A stretch of DNA of 50,072 nt from contig VSOK01000015.1 of NCBI GenBank assembly GCA_009774765.1, positions 1 to 50,072 of the forward strand. The letters run 5' to 3'. The position numbers were made by a program, and so were the translations under genes. Of the stretch, positions 6,149 through 15,176 are shown one piece after another. The number at the start of each line of letters is the position of its first letter. The stretch's first letter is position 1. The notes below the pieces were generated by a model. It saw nothing but the letters and a program-made list of their open reading frames with translations. It did not search any database and had not been told where the DNA came from. Source of the DNA: Bacteroidales bacterium. GTDB taxonomy: Bacteria > Bacteroidota > Bacteroidia > Bacteroidales > UBA932.

Positions 6149-6742
6149 ATGAACATCCAACAAGAATTACAGCTGATCTCTCAAAGTGAAACAAATCTGC
6201 GTTTTAACGACGTGGAGATTGCACCGGAAACGATAAGGGCAATTATGATAAATGAGATTGTCCCGTTATGTCCGGAAGATGATTTCTATGGAAAGCCCGA
6301 TTCTGCATATATGTCGACGACAATTCCGTTGTTCCGAAAAGCAGGAATAGAGGTGGATTCTGTGCTGGACATCCTGAACAATGGGATTTACATTACCAAT
6401 GCCGTCAAGATACCTAAAACCGAATATGCTGTTTCAAAGGAGAGCATAGAGGAAAGTCTGCCATATCTGGAAAGGGAACTTGCTTTATTCCCAAATGTCA
6501 AGGTTGTTATGCTTATGGGAGATGTGGCAAAGAAAGCCTTTAATCTGATCAGCAGGAAGGCGACAGGGAAAAATACTGTTCCTGGCATTTCCACCTACAA
6601 ATTGCGAAATACTGAAATCTTCTATAACGGTATCCGCATCCTTCCGTCCTATATAATGACGGGGCAAAACATACTGATTGAGAAATCAAAATTCAAGATG
6701 GCATCAGAGGACATTGCAACGATGTATCGGCTGATCAGATAA
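6149..6742 (+). CDS. Uracil-DNA glycosylase family protein (197 aa)
   Basis: The middle (GIYITNAVKIPK, then LFPNVKVVMLMGDVAKKAF) follows the UDG fold pattern: a strand with TNAVK, and a strand VVMLMGDVAK that ends in the glycine before the DNA-contact helix. The catalytic GEAPG loop of family 4/5 enzymes is not obvious; the corresponding N-terminal region reads CPEDDFYGKPDSAY. It may therefore be a diverged family member with a different substrate. ATG 6149 is chosen because AAGGA lies 9-13 nt upstream; the earlier ATG at 6083 falls inside a promoter box. Repair of uracil or another damaged base is inferred from the family only. Confidence 0.7.
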   Translation: MNIQQELQLISQSETNLRFNDVEIAPETIRAIMINEIVPLCPEDDFYGKPDSAYMSTTIPLFRKAGIEVDSVLDILNNGIYITNAVKIPKTEYAVSKESIEESLPYLERELALFPNVKVVMLMGDVAKKAFNLISRKATGKNTVPGISTYKLRNTEIFYNGIRILPSYIMTGQNILIEKSKFKMASEDIATMYRLIR

Positions 6743-6810
6743 GCCGTCCCGAAAAGTGAGCCGAAGATGATATGGAGAGTACGGGATTTCATTTTTTATA
6801 ACTTCATTTT

Positions 6811-7359
6811 ATGGAATTGGAAACATCAAGATTGATTCTGCGTCCGTGGCGCGACAGTGATGCAGAGACTTTGTTTGAATATGCAAAGGATCCGGCTATC
6901 GGACCGGCCGCAGGATGGCCTCCGCATACATCTGTGGATGACAGCCTTGAAATAATCCGTACCGTGTTTTCTGCTCCGGAAACGTATGCAGTTGTGCTGA
7001 AAGAGACAGGAGAACCTGTCGGAAGCTGCGGTATAATGTTTTCCGGAAGTATGCATTCGGAAAAGATGGAAGAGAATGAGGCAGAGATCGGATATTGGGT
7101 CGGAGTCCCTTATTGGGGGCATGGGCTTATCCCGGAGGCTGTCAATGTGCTTTTGCGGCGTTGTTTTGACGAACTTGGACTGAATGCTGTCTGGATAGGA
7201 CATTATGACGGAAATCACAAGTCGCGTCGTGTGGCCGAGAAATGCGGTTTCAAATATCACCACACCGAGCATAATTGCATTACATTGCTGGGAGATGCCA
7301 GGACTTCGCATTTTCTTAAGCTCACACTTGGGGAATACCGTTCCTCCGGAAATATTTGA
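6811..7359 (+). CDS. GNAT acetyltransferase, RimJ/RimL type (182 aa)
   Basis: It begins with the hallmark ETSRLILRPWRDSDAETLFEYAKDP. AEIGYWVGVPYWGHGLIPEAVNVLL is the acetyl-CoA-binding strand and helix, and NHKSRRVAEKCGFKY is the motif B region. Such enzymes acetylate N-terminal amino groups of proteins or small amines with acetyl-CoA; the substrate here is unknown. It lies 68 bp after the UDG-like gene in the same direction and probably forms a unit with it or is transcribed alone. Length and motifs are complete. Confidence 0.88.
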   Translation: MELETSRLILRPWRDSDAETLFEYAKDPAIGPAAGWPPHTSVDDSLEIIRTVFSAPETYAVVLKETGEPVGSCGIMFSGSMHSEKMEENEAEIGYWVGVPYWGHGLIPEAVNVLLRRCFDELGLNAVWIGHYDGNHKSRRVAEKCGFKYHHTEHNCITLLGDARTSHFLKLTLGEYRSSGNI

Positions 7360-7375
7360 CTGTTTTCTGATATCT

Positions 7376-7407
7376 TTTGGTTTATAAAATAAACTTGTTT
7401 ATATTTG
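7376..7407 (+). promoter_or_regulatory. Promoter of the membrane protein/regulator pair
   Basis: TTTG (7376-7379), 20 bp, TATATTTG (7400-7407) is a full Bacteroidetes promoter. The expected start near 7414 leaves a leader of about 108 nt before ATG 7522. Confidence 0.65.
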
Positions 7408-7521
7408 TGTTGTCTTCGCGGGGCAATCTTTCTCTGTACGTGATTCCGGAAAGCGTCCGGGGAGGGATATATAAAACAAAGTTTAATTGTGCCGGTGTCC
7501 TGCCGGTAAAAAATTATTGTA

Positions 7522-8115
7522 ATGGAAACAAATGAAATGACTCCAGAAAAAAGTCTGCAGATAATGAATGATATGATAGAGAAGAGCAGGCGTGATTTTA
7601 TGAAAAAAATTGGTAATCCTCTTATAATGTGGGGATCTCTTGTCTTCGTGACATCCCTGGCCGTATGGTTTCTTTGGCAAAGTACAGGCAGTGCCGCGTG
7701 GAATTGGCTGTGGTTTGTGATGGCTGTTGCCGGATTTGCATCAGGACCGTTGCTTGCAAAAAGGGACAGTCCGCAGATTAAAACTTTTTTGGGGGAGGCG
7801 ATTGCTTATATCTGGCTTTCGTTCGGTATTTTTTCCGTATCATATTCCTTGGTTGCTATGTTTGTGGCTCCTCTTCCGATTACTGCCGGAATTGCCCTGA
7901 TGCTCGGCTTGTGCATATCCTTGACAGGGACTCTTACAAAATTGTACGTCCTGTCGGTATTGGGATTTGTTGCTGGAATCGGAGGAGCAGTAGCGTGCAG
8001 TCTGATACCGTCTTCTGAAAATGTTACTTTGGTTATGACAGGGATGTCTGTCTTTCTTGTGCTGACAGGATTGATTCTTAACTTTCAATATAGACATATA
8101 TGTTTAAGAAGTTAG
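7522..8115 (+). CDS. Multi-pass inner-membrane protein paired with a winged-helix regulator (197 aa)
   Basis: A short cytoplasmic N-terminus (residues 1-30, helical, MTPEKSLQIMNDMIEKSRRDF) is followed by about six hydrophobic segments between residues 33 and 190. No transport or catalytic motif is recognised. The stop overlaps the following winged-helix gene by 16 nt, so the two are translationally coupled. This pairing of a small integral membrane protein with an ArsR/MarR-like regulator recurs in Bacteroidetes; the physiological signal is unknown. Confidence 0.75.
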   Translation: METNEMTPEKSLQIMNDMIEKSRRDFMKKIGNPLIMWGSLVFVTSLAVWFLWQSTGSAAWNWLWFVMAVAGFASGPLLAKRDSPQIKTFLGEAIAYIWLSFGIFSVSYSLVAMFVAPLPITAGIALMLGLCISLTGTLTKLYVLSVLGFVAGIGGAVACSLIPSSENVTLVMTGMSVFLVLTGLILNFQYRHICLRS

Positions 8116-8378
8116 ATCCGCTGCTCCATTCTGAATTGAGATTGGCCGTGATGTCGCTGCTGGTTTCCTGTGAAGAAGCAGATTTTGTATATATAAAAGA
8201 GCAGACCGGAGCTACGGCCGGGAATCTTAGTGTGCAGCTTGAAAAATTGTCCGTGGCAGGATATGTCGATGTTGAGAAGGGGTTTTCAGGTAAGAAACCG
8301 AGGACTGTCTGCCGTATTACCGATAAGGGCAGATCAGCATTCTCCAGTTATATTGATGCGCTGAAGACATATTTCTGA
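8100..8378 (+). CDS. Winged-helix transcriptional regulator (92 aa)
   Basis: This single-domain regulator has an N-terminal helix (LLHSELRLAVMSLL), then the helix-turn-helix GATAGNLSVQLEKLSVAGYVDVEKGF and a wing GKKPRTVCRITDKGRSAFSSYI. This fits the HTH_34/MarR-like family (dimeric, DNA-binding). There is no cysteine pair for metal sensing and no ligand domain. It overlaps the membrane-protein gene by 16 nt; regulation of its own operon is the usual arrangement for such pairs and is inferred here. Confidence 0.85.
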   Translation: MFKKLDPLLHSELRLAVMSLLVSCEEADFVYIKEQTGATAGNLSVQLEKLSVAGYVDVEKGFSGKKPRTVCRITDKGRSAFSSYIDALKTYF

Positions 8379-8477
8379 TATAGTTGCTGCAGGGCACTTT
8401 ATGATTTGTGCGATATGATATAACTATATAACAGCCAAAATATCTGGTGAAACCTTTGTAATTTATGGGATAAAATA

Positions 8478-8510
8478 AACCGGCAGCCCTGGAAAAGAGG
8501 GCTGCCGGTT
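8478..8510. terminator. Bidirectional terminator between regulator and V-ATPase operons
   Basis: A perfect 13-bp stem AACCGGCAGCCCT/AGGGCTGCCGGTT has a 7-nt loop. On the minus strand it is followed by TATTTTATC and on the plus strand by CTGAATTTTG, so it can end both convergent transcripts. Confidence 0.85.
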
Positions 8511-8548
8511 CTGAATTTTGGCAATATTGCCTTATGATTGTCTTCTTA

Positions 8549-8968
8549 TCAGATCATCAATGCTGCAACGAGTGCAAGGATTGCATAGAATTCCGGAAGA
8601 GCCGCATAAATCATAGTGTTGGTCTGCACGTCGTGTCCCTGTGAGATGCCGACTATACCGTTTGCGCAGACCTGGCCCTGACGTATTGCTGAGAAAAGGC
8701 ATATCAGACCTACAGAAACACCTACTCCGAAAAGGAGAGGACCGTTTGCAGCAAAGTCTTTGCCCATCCACATAAGGAAAGCCACGAAACCGTAAAGACC
8801 CTGTGTCGCAGGAAGTGCAGAGAGAATCATATAGCTTGAAGACTTCTCAGGATTCTTTTTGAGTGCGCCTTCAGCCGCATTACCTGCTGTTGTTGTTCCG
8901 ATTGCAGAACCGATACCGGCAAGGCCAAGCATAAGGCCGAAACCGAGATAACCAAGAATTTCGTTCAT
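8549..8968 (-). CDS. ntpK: V/A-type ATPase membrane rotor subunit K
   Basis: The rotor-ring proteolipid has 139 aa and two helical hairpins (four membrane segments), the duplicated form typical of bacterial V-type enzymes. Residues L52, T55, Q56 (LPATQG), Q97 (RQGQV) and E126 (LPEFYAI) align with L61, T64, Q65, Q110 and E139 of the Enterococcus hirae NtpK sodium site. Na+ rather than H+ coupling is therefore predicted. Only one ion-binding glutamate is present per duplicated subunit. It is the last gene of the ATPase operon, 33 bp after subunit I, and is followed by a strong terminator. Confidence 0.95.
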   Translation of the reverse strand: MNEILGYLGFGLMLGLAGIGSAIGTTTAGNAAEGALKKNPEKSSSYMILSALPATQGLYGFVAFLMWMGKDFAANGPLLFGVGVSVGLICLFSAIRQGQVCANGIVGISQGHDVQTNTMIYAALPEFYAILALVAALMI

Positions 8969-9001
8969 AATGATTTTTGTTTTTTATTTGTTTGTTAATT
9001 A

Positions 9002-10846
9002 TTATTCTGTTTTGGTCAAAGTCAATGGATTGTATTTTGTTCCTTTGCCCTCATATCCTGAATTCTTGAAATATTCAACGAATGTAAGACGCAGAGGGTG
9101 TACGAATGCACCGAGGCAGGACATAGCCACATTGATCGTATGACCGAGAATCACGATGATTACAAAAGGTATCCATCCGAATCCTCCATCACCGAGCACC
9201 ATATTGCCAAGGTTGTTGAATGCTGCGCCGAGCATACCTCCGGCAAGTCCGAGAGCGTATAGCCTGATGTAGCTGAGCACGTCTCCAAGAAGGCCTGTAG
9301 CCATATTGTAGGTATCCCATAGACCGCTGCCGATATTGACAAGAGGGTTTCTTCCCGGAGTGTTGAACACATATATTCCGAGAGCTGAGATGACTCCTAT
9401 GGCTATTACTGCCCATTTTGTGATTTCAGAGGACATAATGCCGATGAATGAAAGTGCGGCGATTATAATTCCGCCGACAATCAGCAGCAGCCATCCCCAG
9501 GTGCTTATATTTGCTTTGAATCCGAAGCGTCTGGTATATCCGATTGCCTTTATCGTCATTGCAAGGCAGATATGGAAGACTCCGATACCTACGGCAAGTA
9601 CCATCTGGGTAGGATATCCTCCCAATTCGCCCACCAGCATAATGTTCTTGAGACCTTGCGGTACCCAGGATGCTTCATAGAGGTTGACTCCGAATGCCGT
9701 ACCAAGGATGATGCCGACTGCGAAAGTCGCTGCACCGAGTGTGGAAATCAGAGGACCGAGCCCTTTGAACATACCGATGTTGATCCATTTCTTGTGTACG
9801 GCCAGACCGAACAGCATAAGGATAATGCCGTAGCCTGCATCTCCCATACACATCGCAAAAAACAGCATAAAGAACGGAGCGAGTACTGGAGTCGGGTCGA
9901 ATTCACTGTATACCGGCATTCCGTACATTCCTGTCAGAGGCTCGAACATTTTTACGAACCTGTTGTTCCTGAGCTTTATCGGAGGATTGTCGTGTTCTGT
10001 AGCCGCTTCTGCGATATACAGCACATCCATCTTGTCAAGTTCCTCTGAAAGCCTTCCGTCTTCTGATGACGGGGCGAATCCTACAAGCAGGGTAACCATA
10101 TCTTCCGCAGCTTTCTGTGAGGCGGCTGAAGCAAGGTAGAGATCCAGTTCGGACATTCTGCGGCCGTATTCTTCGTTGAGTGCAGGGATTGCATCCTTTG
10201 CACGCAGCAGCCGTCCTTTGATCCCGCTCATCTGGTAATATAGCCCGTCGATATATTCCTGTGCTTCATCGATAGAACCGCCTGGCGCAGGAATCTCCGC
10301 TATAGGGAATACGAAATCCTCATCCTTTGAAGACACGACGACAAACCATACGTTTTTTCCGTCTGAACTTATGACCTGCAAAGGATATTGTGCCTCCCAG
10401 CTTTCATCGAATTTCTTCTGCGGCACAGAATAATAGTGCAGCTCATATCCGGACAAAGCGAGCTTTTTGAGATGTGAACTGTCGAAATTACCCCAAGGGG
10501 CACGCAGTCTAAGTTCGTTCTCAGCGGCTGTAATGCTCCCTCTCAATGTCTCGAGAGCATCAGTCTGCTCCTTTACGAAGCTGACGGCATCCTCCGGAAC
10601 AATGGCGTTTTTGTACGCTTTGTGTATATCCGCCAGGTTCGGGTCATTGGAATAATCCAGCTTCTCAAGAATTTCTACAGTGCGCCTGCTCTCTGCAATC
10701 CAGTCAAGGGTACGTGCGGAATTCTCGTCCACAGGCTTGCGTGAACGTGTTATATCCATCACTCCAAGTTCCTGAATCTTAGACAGAAAATCATCTGTCT
10801 GACCGCTCAGGAGGATGAATGAATATTTAGTCATTTTACTGATCAT
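9002..10846 (-). CDS. ntpI: V/A-type ATPase subunit I (stator, a-subunit homologue)
   Basis: 614 aa. The soluble N-terminal half with long helices connects to the peripheral stalks. The C-terminal half has about seven or eight membrane segments (from about residue 330) forming the ion channel next to the K ring. DVLSYIRLYALGLAGGMLGAAFNN is the conserved penultimate helix with the essential arginine. The start overlaps the end of subunit D by 11 nt; a second Met five codons in (10834) is also possible. The length is typical for Bacteroidales and somewhat short of the E. hirae protein. Confidence 0.93.
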   Translation of the reverse strand: MISKMTKYSFILLSGQTDDFLSKIQELGVMDITRSRKPVDENSARTLDWIAESRRTVEILEKLDYSNDPNLADIHKAYKNAIVPEDAVSFVKEQTDALETLRGSITAAENELRLRAPWGNFDSSHLKKLALSGYELHYYSVPQKKFDESWEAQYPLQVISSDGKNVWFVVVSSKDEDFVFPIAEIPAPGGSIDEAQEYIDGLYYQMSGIKGRLLRAKDAIPALNEEYGRRMSELDLYLASAASQKAAEDMVTLLVGFAPSSEDGRLSEELDKMDVLYIAEAATEHDNPPIKLRNNRFVKMFEPLTGMYGMPVYSEFDPTPVLAPFFMLFFAMCMGDAGYGIILMLFGLAVHKKWINIGMFKGLGPLISTLGAATFAVGIILGTAFGVNLYEASWVPQGLKNIMLVGELGGYPTQMVLAVGIGVFHICLAMTIKAIGYTRRFGFKANISTWGWLLLIVGGIIIAALSFIGIMSSEITKWAVIAIGVISALGIYVFNTPGRNPLVNIGSGLWDTYNMATGLLGDVLSYIRLYALGLAGGMLGAAFNNLGNMVLGDGGFGWIPFVIIVILGHTINVAMSCLGAFVHPLRLTFVEYFKNSGYEGKGTKYNPLTLTKTE

Positions 10847-11450
10847 TGTCCTGTTCCTCCTCTTCTTGCTGGTGTCTGCTCTTGACGATTTTGGAGGCGG
10901 CCTTGCTCAAGTTCTCCTCGTCCTCCATATATCGTTTGATCTTTCTTATTGCTTCCTGATAGCCTGGAATCTGCACTTTCTCATAAAGGTTCACTTTCTG
11001 GGTAGTCTTCTTCCTCTGGAAATCAAGTATCCTGCTTTTTTCCATATAGACTTCGGATTCTATTCCGAGCCGTGAAAGCTCCTTCAGTATGGCAACTCCG
11101 TCGGCATACCACGCCGGTTTGGCGAAAGCATTGAATTCGTGTATCTCATAATGGATTTCACGAAGTTCCGGAGTCCTCACGCCTGCAACTTTCACGGTGG
11201 CAAGATCCACATCCGTTATTGAAATCAGCCCGGGCTCAAATTCATTCCACAGGGCGGCAAGATAATCGTAGCGTTTCAGGGCGGCATCAAGATCCTCAAT
11301 AAGCTTCTCTGAGTAATCTTTGGCCTTGCGTACCTCGAGACGCAGAGCCGATTCCTTGTTCTTCAAGGTCGGCAGTGCGCCCTGACGCATCTTGAGCTGC
11401 TTGCCAAGATTGTTCAGAGATGTTTTATTGTATTGAAATTTAATTGCCAT
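10836..11450 (-). CDS. ntpD: V/A-type ATPase central-stalk subunit D
   Basis: 204 aa with the expected two long coiled-coil helices at the ends (FQYNKTSLNNLGKQLKMRQGALPTLKNK at the start; a C-terminal helix with IRKIKRYMEDEENLSKAASKIVKSRH). Subunit D is the rotating axle inside the A3B3 ring. It lies 6 bp after subunit B and overlaps subunit I. The C-terminal tail is strongly acidic (QQEEEEQDNDQ). No gene for the partner subunit F is found in the operon. Confidence 0.92.
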   Translation of the reverse strand: MAIKFQYNKTSLNNLGKQLKMRQGALPTLKNKESALRLEVRKAKDYSEKLIEDLDAALKRYDYLAALWNEFEPGLISITDVDLATVKVAGVRTPELREIHYEIHEFNAFAKPAWYADGVAILKELSRLGIESEVYMEKSRILDFQRKKTTQKVNLYEKVQIPGYQEAIRKIKRYMEDEENLSKAASKIVKSRHQQEEEEQDNDQ

Positions 11451-11456
11451 ATCTTG

Positions 11457-12779
11457 TTAGTTTTCAGACCAGTATTTCTCGATAAGATTCTGTTTTATAC
11501 CGGTCTCGGCTTTCGTAAAATATTTGCCGAAAAGTTCCCAGCCTGTGTTGAGCATCTCATCAATCTTGATGTTCACATCTATTGCAAGCAGTCTTGTCGC
11601 ATATTCTTTTGCAAAATCAAGGCATCTGAGGTCATAGTCGCTCAGGTCAAAACCGTTTTCAAGTTTGGTCTTTGCATTCTGTGCATCTGAATACAGGCGC
11701 ACTGCAGTATTCATCACCTGGCCGTGGTCTTCACGGGTCTGCTTTCCGATCACGAGCTGTTTGAGTCGTGACAGGGAGCGGAACGGGTCGATGATGACTT
11801 TGCCTGAGTCCGGATCCGCACGCAGGAAAAGCTGTCCTTCTGTGATGTATCCGGTGTTGTCAGGAATAGCGTGAGTGATGTCACCGTCATTCAGTGTAGT
11901 TACGGCTATGATTGTGATTGAACCTCCGTCAGGAAGCTGTACCGCCTTCTCGTAGATTTTTGCAAGGTCGGAATACAGTGATCCAGGCATTGAATCTTTT
12001 GAAGGAATCTGGTCCATACGGTTGGAGACGATACTCAGCGCATCCGCATACAAGGTCATATCCGTCAGAAGCACAAGCACTTTTTCGTTTTTGTCGACAG
12101 CGAAATACTCAGCTGCGGTAAGAGCCATATCCGGGATAAGCAGACGCTCAACAGGAGGCTGTTCCGTTGTGTTCACGAAGCTTATGATCTTGTCAAGCGC
12201 GCCGGCAGACTCGAATTCGTGACGGAAATACAGGTAGTCATCGTTGGAAAGTCCCATACCTCCAAGGATAATCTTGTCCACATCCGCTCTGAGGGCCACC
12301 TGTGCCATCACGTTGTTGTACGGCTGGTCAGGGTCGGCGAAGAAAGGTATCTTCTGGCCGGACACGAGCGTGTTGTTGAGGTCGATACCTGCAATACCGG
12401 TAGGGATGAGCTGTGAAGGCTGCTTTCTCCTGTAAGGGTTTACAGAAGGGCCGCCGATCTGCCTCTCCTCTCCTTCAATGGCAGGACCTCCGTCTATAGG
12501 CTCTCCGTATGCGTTGAAGAACCTTCCTGCAAGCTCTTCGCTGACCTTGAGGGCAGGAGGAGCTCCCAAAAACGTGACTTTAGCATCCGTAGGTATGCCT
12601 TCGGTTCCTGAAAATATCTGTAGTGTAACAAGATCACCCTTTGTCTTCACTACCTGGGCAAGCCTTCCGTCTACGACGGCAAGTTCATCATTTGAAACCC
12701 CTGCCGCCTTCAGCGATACAGTGGCCTTTGTAATGCCCTCCAATTGTGTATATATTCTTTGAAATGCCTTATTTGCCAT
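11457..12779 (-). CDS. ntpB: V/A-type ATPase subunit B (non-catalytic)
   Basis: 440 aa, the usual length of subunit B. It has the family signatures INPYRRKQPSQLIPTGIAGIDLNNTLVSGQKIPFF near residue 120-150 and, further on, the conserved PSKDSMPGSLYSDLAKIYEKA. A true Walker A lysine is absent, as expected for the regulatory subunit. It alternates with subunit A in the hexameric head. The start overlaps the subunit A stop by 11 nt, so the two are probably made in equal amounts by coupled translation. Confidence 0.95.
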   Translation of the reverse strand: MANKAFQRIYTQLEGITKATVSLKAAGVSNDELAVVDGRLAQVVKTKGDLVTLQIFSGTEGIPTDAKVTFLGAPPALKVSEELAGRFFNAYGEPIDGGPAIEGEERQIGGPSVNPYRRKQPSQLIPTGIAGIDLNNTLVSGQKIPFFADPDQPYNNVMAQVALRADVDKIILGGMGLSNDDYLYFRHEFESAGALDKIISFVNTTEQPPVERLLIPDMALTAAEYFAVDKNEKVLVLLTDMTLYADALSIVSNRMDQIPSKDSMPGSLYSDLAKIYEKAVQLPDGGSITIIAVTTLNDGDITHAIPDNTGYITEGQLFLRADPDSGKVIIDPFRSLSRLKQLVIGKQTREDHGQVMNTAVRLYSDAQNAKTKLENGFDLSDYDLRCLDFAKEYATRLLAIDVNIKIDEMLNTGWELFGKYFTKAETGIKQNLIEKYWSEN

Positions 12780-14520
12780 TGTTGAGAAGATTTGTGAGTT
12801 TTTCCTGATAGTTGTAGAAGTTATCGCTCTTGAACTCGGAGTAGTTCATCTGCCTGAGCAGGTTTATTATTTCCTTGAAGAAGTTGCGGCATTCCTCGAA
12901 ATCCTCGAACGAGAATTCCATATCGCATATTTCAAGCACGAGTTTGAGCATATACTCCTGTCTTTCCATAGGAGTGATGCTGTCGATTGCGTCGAATGCA
13001 TCCTGCTGGAGTATCACGAAGTCGATAAGTTCTGACTTCCAGAACAGTTCGTGATATGACATAGGCACCCCGTCGTCTCCGAGGATATTGATCTGCTCGT
13101 TGGCGTCGCGTCCCTTTCGGATGATATTCTTGGTCTTCTCCACCATTTCTACCCATCCTGGAGTGACTTTCTCTGAAAGATATTCACGGATTTCCGGATA
13201 TTCGAGATATTTTGAATATGAGTCGATAGGGTTTACGGCAGGGTATCTCTTCTTGTCCGCACGGTTCTGCTCAAGCGCGTAGAAACAGCGTGCCGCCTTT
13301 TTGGTGGATTCTGTAACAGGCTCCTTGAGGTTACCTCCGGCAGGGGAGACAGTTCCGATGAATGTGACGGAACCGGTCTGTCCGTTGTTCAGCACTACCA
13401 TACCTGCACGTGCATAGAAGTTAGAGATGATTGACGACAGGTCCACAGGGAATGCGTCGGCACCTGGAAGTTCCTCCATACGGTTACTCATTTCCCTCAG
13501 GGCCTGGGCCCAGCGTGAAGTGGAGTCTGCAAGAAGAAGCACCTTCAGACCCATCGCACGGTAATATTCGCAGATTGTCATCGCGGTGTAGACAGAAGCC
13601 TCACGAGCCGCGACAGGCATGTTCGAAGTGTTGCAGATGATGGTTGTCCTTTCCATAAGATGGCGGCCGGTATGAGGATCGATAAGCTCAGGGAATTCCG
13701 TGAATATTTCCACAACCTCGTTGGCACGTTCTCCGCAGGCTGCCATAACGATTACTTCTGCGTCACCCTGCTTGGCGATAGCGTGCTGGAGCACTGTCTT
13801 TCCGCATCCGAAAGGACCGGGGATGAAGCCTGTACCTCCTTCCGCGATAGGGTTCAGAGTGTCGATTACGCGCACACCTGTCTCCATAATGCGTGAAGGG
13901 CGAGGTTTCTCCTTATAGCCTTTGATGGCTACTTTCACAGGCCATTTCTGCGTCATGGTCACATTTACATCCTCCCCGTCGGCATTTGTAAGCACGGCGA
14001 TAGTCTGGTCGATGTTATATTGTCCTGCAGAGGCGACTGTCTTTACCGTATATTCGCCTTTGAACGAGAACGGCACCATAATCTTGTGCGGAAGCCATCC
14101 CTCCTTTACCTCTCCGAGCCAGTCTGCGGCAACTACCTTGTCGCCTGGTTTGGCGATAGGGGTAAAGTCCCAAAGTTTCTCGTGGTCGAGAGGTTCCGTA
14201 TATTCTCCTCTTTTAAGGAAGACTCCTGTCATCGTAGTCAGGTCATTCTGCAGACCGTCATAGCAGTTGGACAGAAGACCCGGGCCGAGAGTGGCCTCGA
14301 GCATCCTGTCTTCGAACTCGACAGTGTTTCCGTTCTTTAGCCCACGGGTGCTTTCAAACACCTGCACAGCGGCACTTTTGCCGTTCACTTTGATGACCTC
14401 GGCCATCAGTTTTGTGCCCTCGCTCTCAATGAAGCATAGTTCATTCTGTGAGACAGGACCGTCAGTGAGAACTGTGACAAGGTTTGAGACGATACCCGTG
14501 ACCTTTCCTGTACTTTTCAT
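12769..14520 (-). CDS. ntpA: V/A-type ATPase catalytic subunit A
   Basis: 583 aa. Walker A is GPFGCGKT (residues 235-242), the catalytic ATP-binding loop. The non-homologous insertion characteristic of A/V-type catalytic subunits lies at about residues 115-195. The region MRTTIICNTSNMPVAAREASVYT-like (here HLMERTTIICNTSNMPVAAREAS) and the arginine-finger-facing SxxSRWAQALREMSNRMEELPG are intact. It hydrolyses or synthesises ATP in the A3B3 head. The operon order E-DUF2764-A-B-D-I-K is the Bacteroidetes arrangement. Confidence 0.96.
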   Translation of the reverse strand: MKSTGKVTGIVSNLVTVLTDGPVSQNELCFIESEGTKLMAEVIKVNGKSAAVQVFESTRGLKNGNTVEFEDRMLEATLGPGLLSNCYDGLQNDLTTMTGVFLKRGEYTEPLDHEKLWDFTPIAKPGDKVVAADWLGEVKEGWLPHKIMVPFSFKGEYTVKTVASAGQYNIDQTIAVLTNADGEDVNVTMTQKWPVKVAIKGYKEKPRPSRIMETGVRVIDTLNPIAEGGTGFIPGPFGCGKTVLQHAIAKQGDAEVIVMAACGERANEVVEIFTEFPELIDPHTGRHLMERTTIICNTSNMPVAAREASVYTAMTICEYYRAMGLKVLLLADSTSRWAQALREMSNRMEELPGADAFPVDLSSIISNFYARAGMVVLNNGQTGSVTFIGTVSPAGGNLKEPVTESTKKAARCFYALEQNRADKKRYPAVNPIDSYSKYLEYPEIREYLSEKVTPGWVEMVEKTKNIIRKGRDANEQINILGDDGVPMSYHELFWKSELIDFVILQQDAFDAIDSITPMERQEYMLKLVLEICDMEFSFEDFEECRNFFKEIINLLRQMNYSEFKSDNFYNYQEKLTNLLNNGK

Positions 14521-14559
14521 ATTGATTTTTGTTTATTTGATTATCTTGTAATGTGTTTT

Positions 14560-15153
14560 CTATCCGTCGTATCTGACACCGCGGAATGTTCCGCGTATTT
14601 CATCTACGAGTTTCTTGAACATTTCTCTTCCGGTCTGCTCGTCAAGCAGATGCCACCTGTCTATTATATGGAGTTTCACGATGAACGCAAGAATGACGTT
14701 CATGTCGAAATAATGCAGTTCGCTCAGTGAGTCGAGCTTGTCCCAATACAGGTCGTCAATGGCCCTTTCACGCTCAAGTATATCCTTGTTCTGAAGAATT
14801 GCATCCATTCTGGCCGCATCCTCGAATTCAGGAACGGGAATATTGATGACATCCTTTTCCGCCGGACGGGAAAGCGCCTTGTTGAGATAGCGGACTTTAG
14901 CGTTGCGGACATTAAGGTCAAACGTATAATATTCCCTTATGAAAGCGGACGGGTGTGCCACTGCTTCCGCATAGAACTCTTCCGTAAGATTTTCCGGCTC
15001 GAATCCTCTTTCTATCCATTCGATCAGACGGATGTCTTTGTCAGAACATCTTTCCTTGATCTCGGAGATGAACCATTCGGCATCCTTGTCACCGAATTTC
15101 CATCCTGTGGTCAGTTCCGGAAGACTTGCTATTATGTAGTAATAATTGTTCAT
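14560..15153 (-). CDS. DUF2764 protein, V-ATPase-associated (197 aa)
   Basis: The N-terminus MNNYYYIIASLPEL and the pattern of helical segments match DUF2764, a family restricted to V/A-type ATPase operons of Bacteroidetes and relatives. It sits exactly between subunits E and A, where subunit C (the central-stalk socket that docks on the K ring) stands in other operons, and no other C-like gene is present. The opening (YYYIIASLP) resembles the start of subunit C/d proteins. The assignment as the C subunit equivalent is an inference. All-helical, no membrane segment. Confidence 0.85.
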   Translation of the reverse strand: MNNYYYIIASLPELTTGWKFGDKDAEWFISEIKERCSDKDIRLIEWIERGFEPENLTEEFYAEAVAHPSAFIREYYTFDLNVRNAKVRYLNKALSRPAEKDVINIPVPEFEDAARMDAILQNKDILERERAIDDLYWDKLDSLSELHYFDMNVILAFIVKLHIIDRWHLLDEQTGREMFKKLVDEIRGTFRGVRYDG

Positions 15154-15176
15154 AACAATAAATCTGTTCCTGGAAC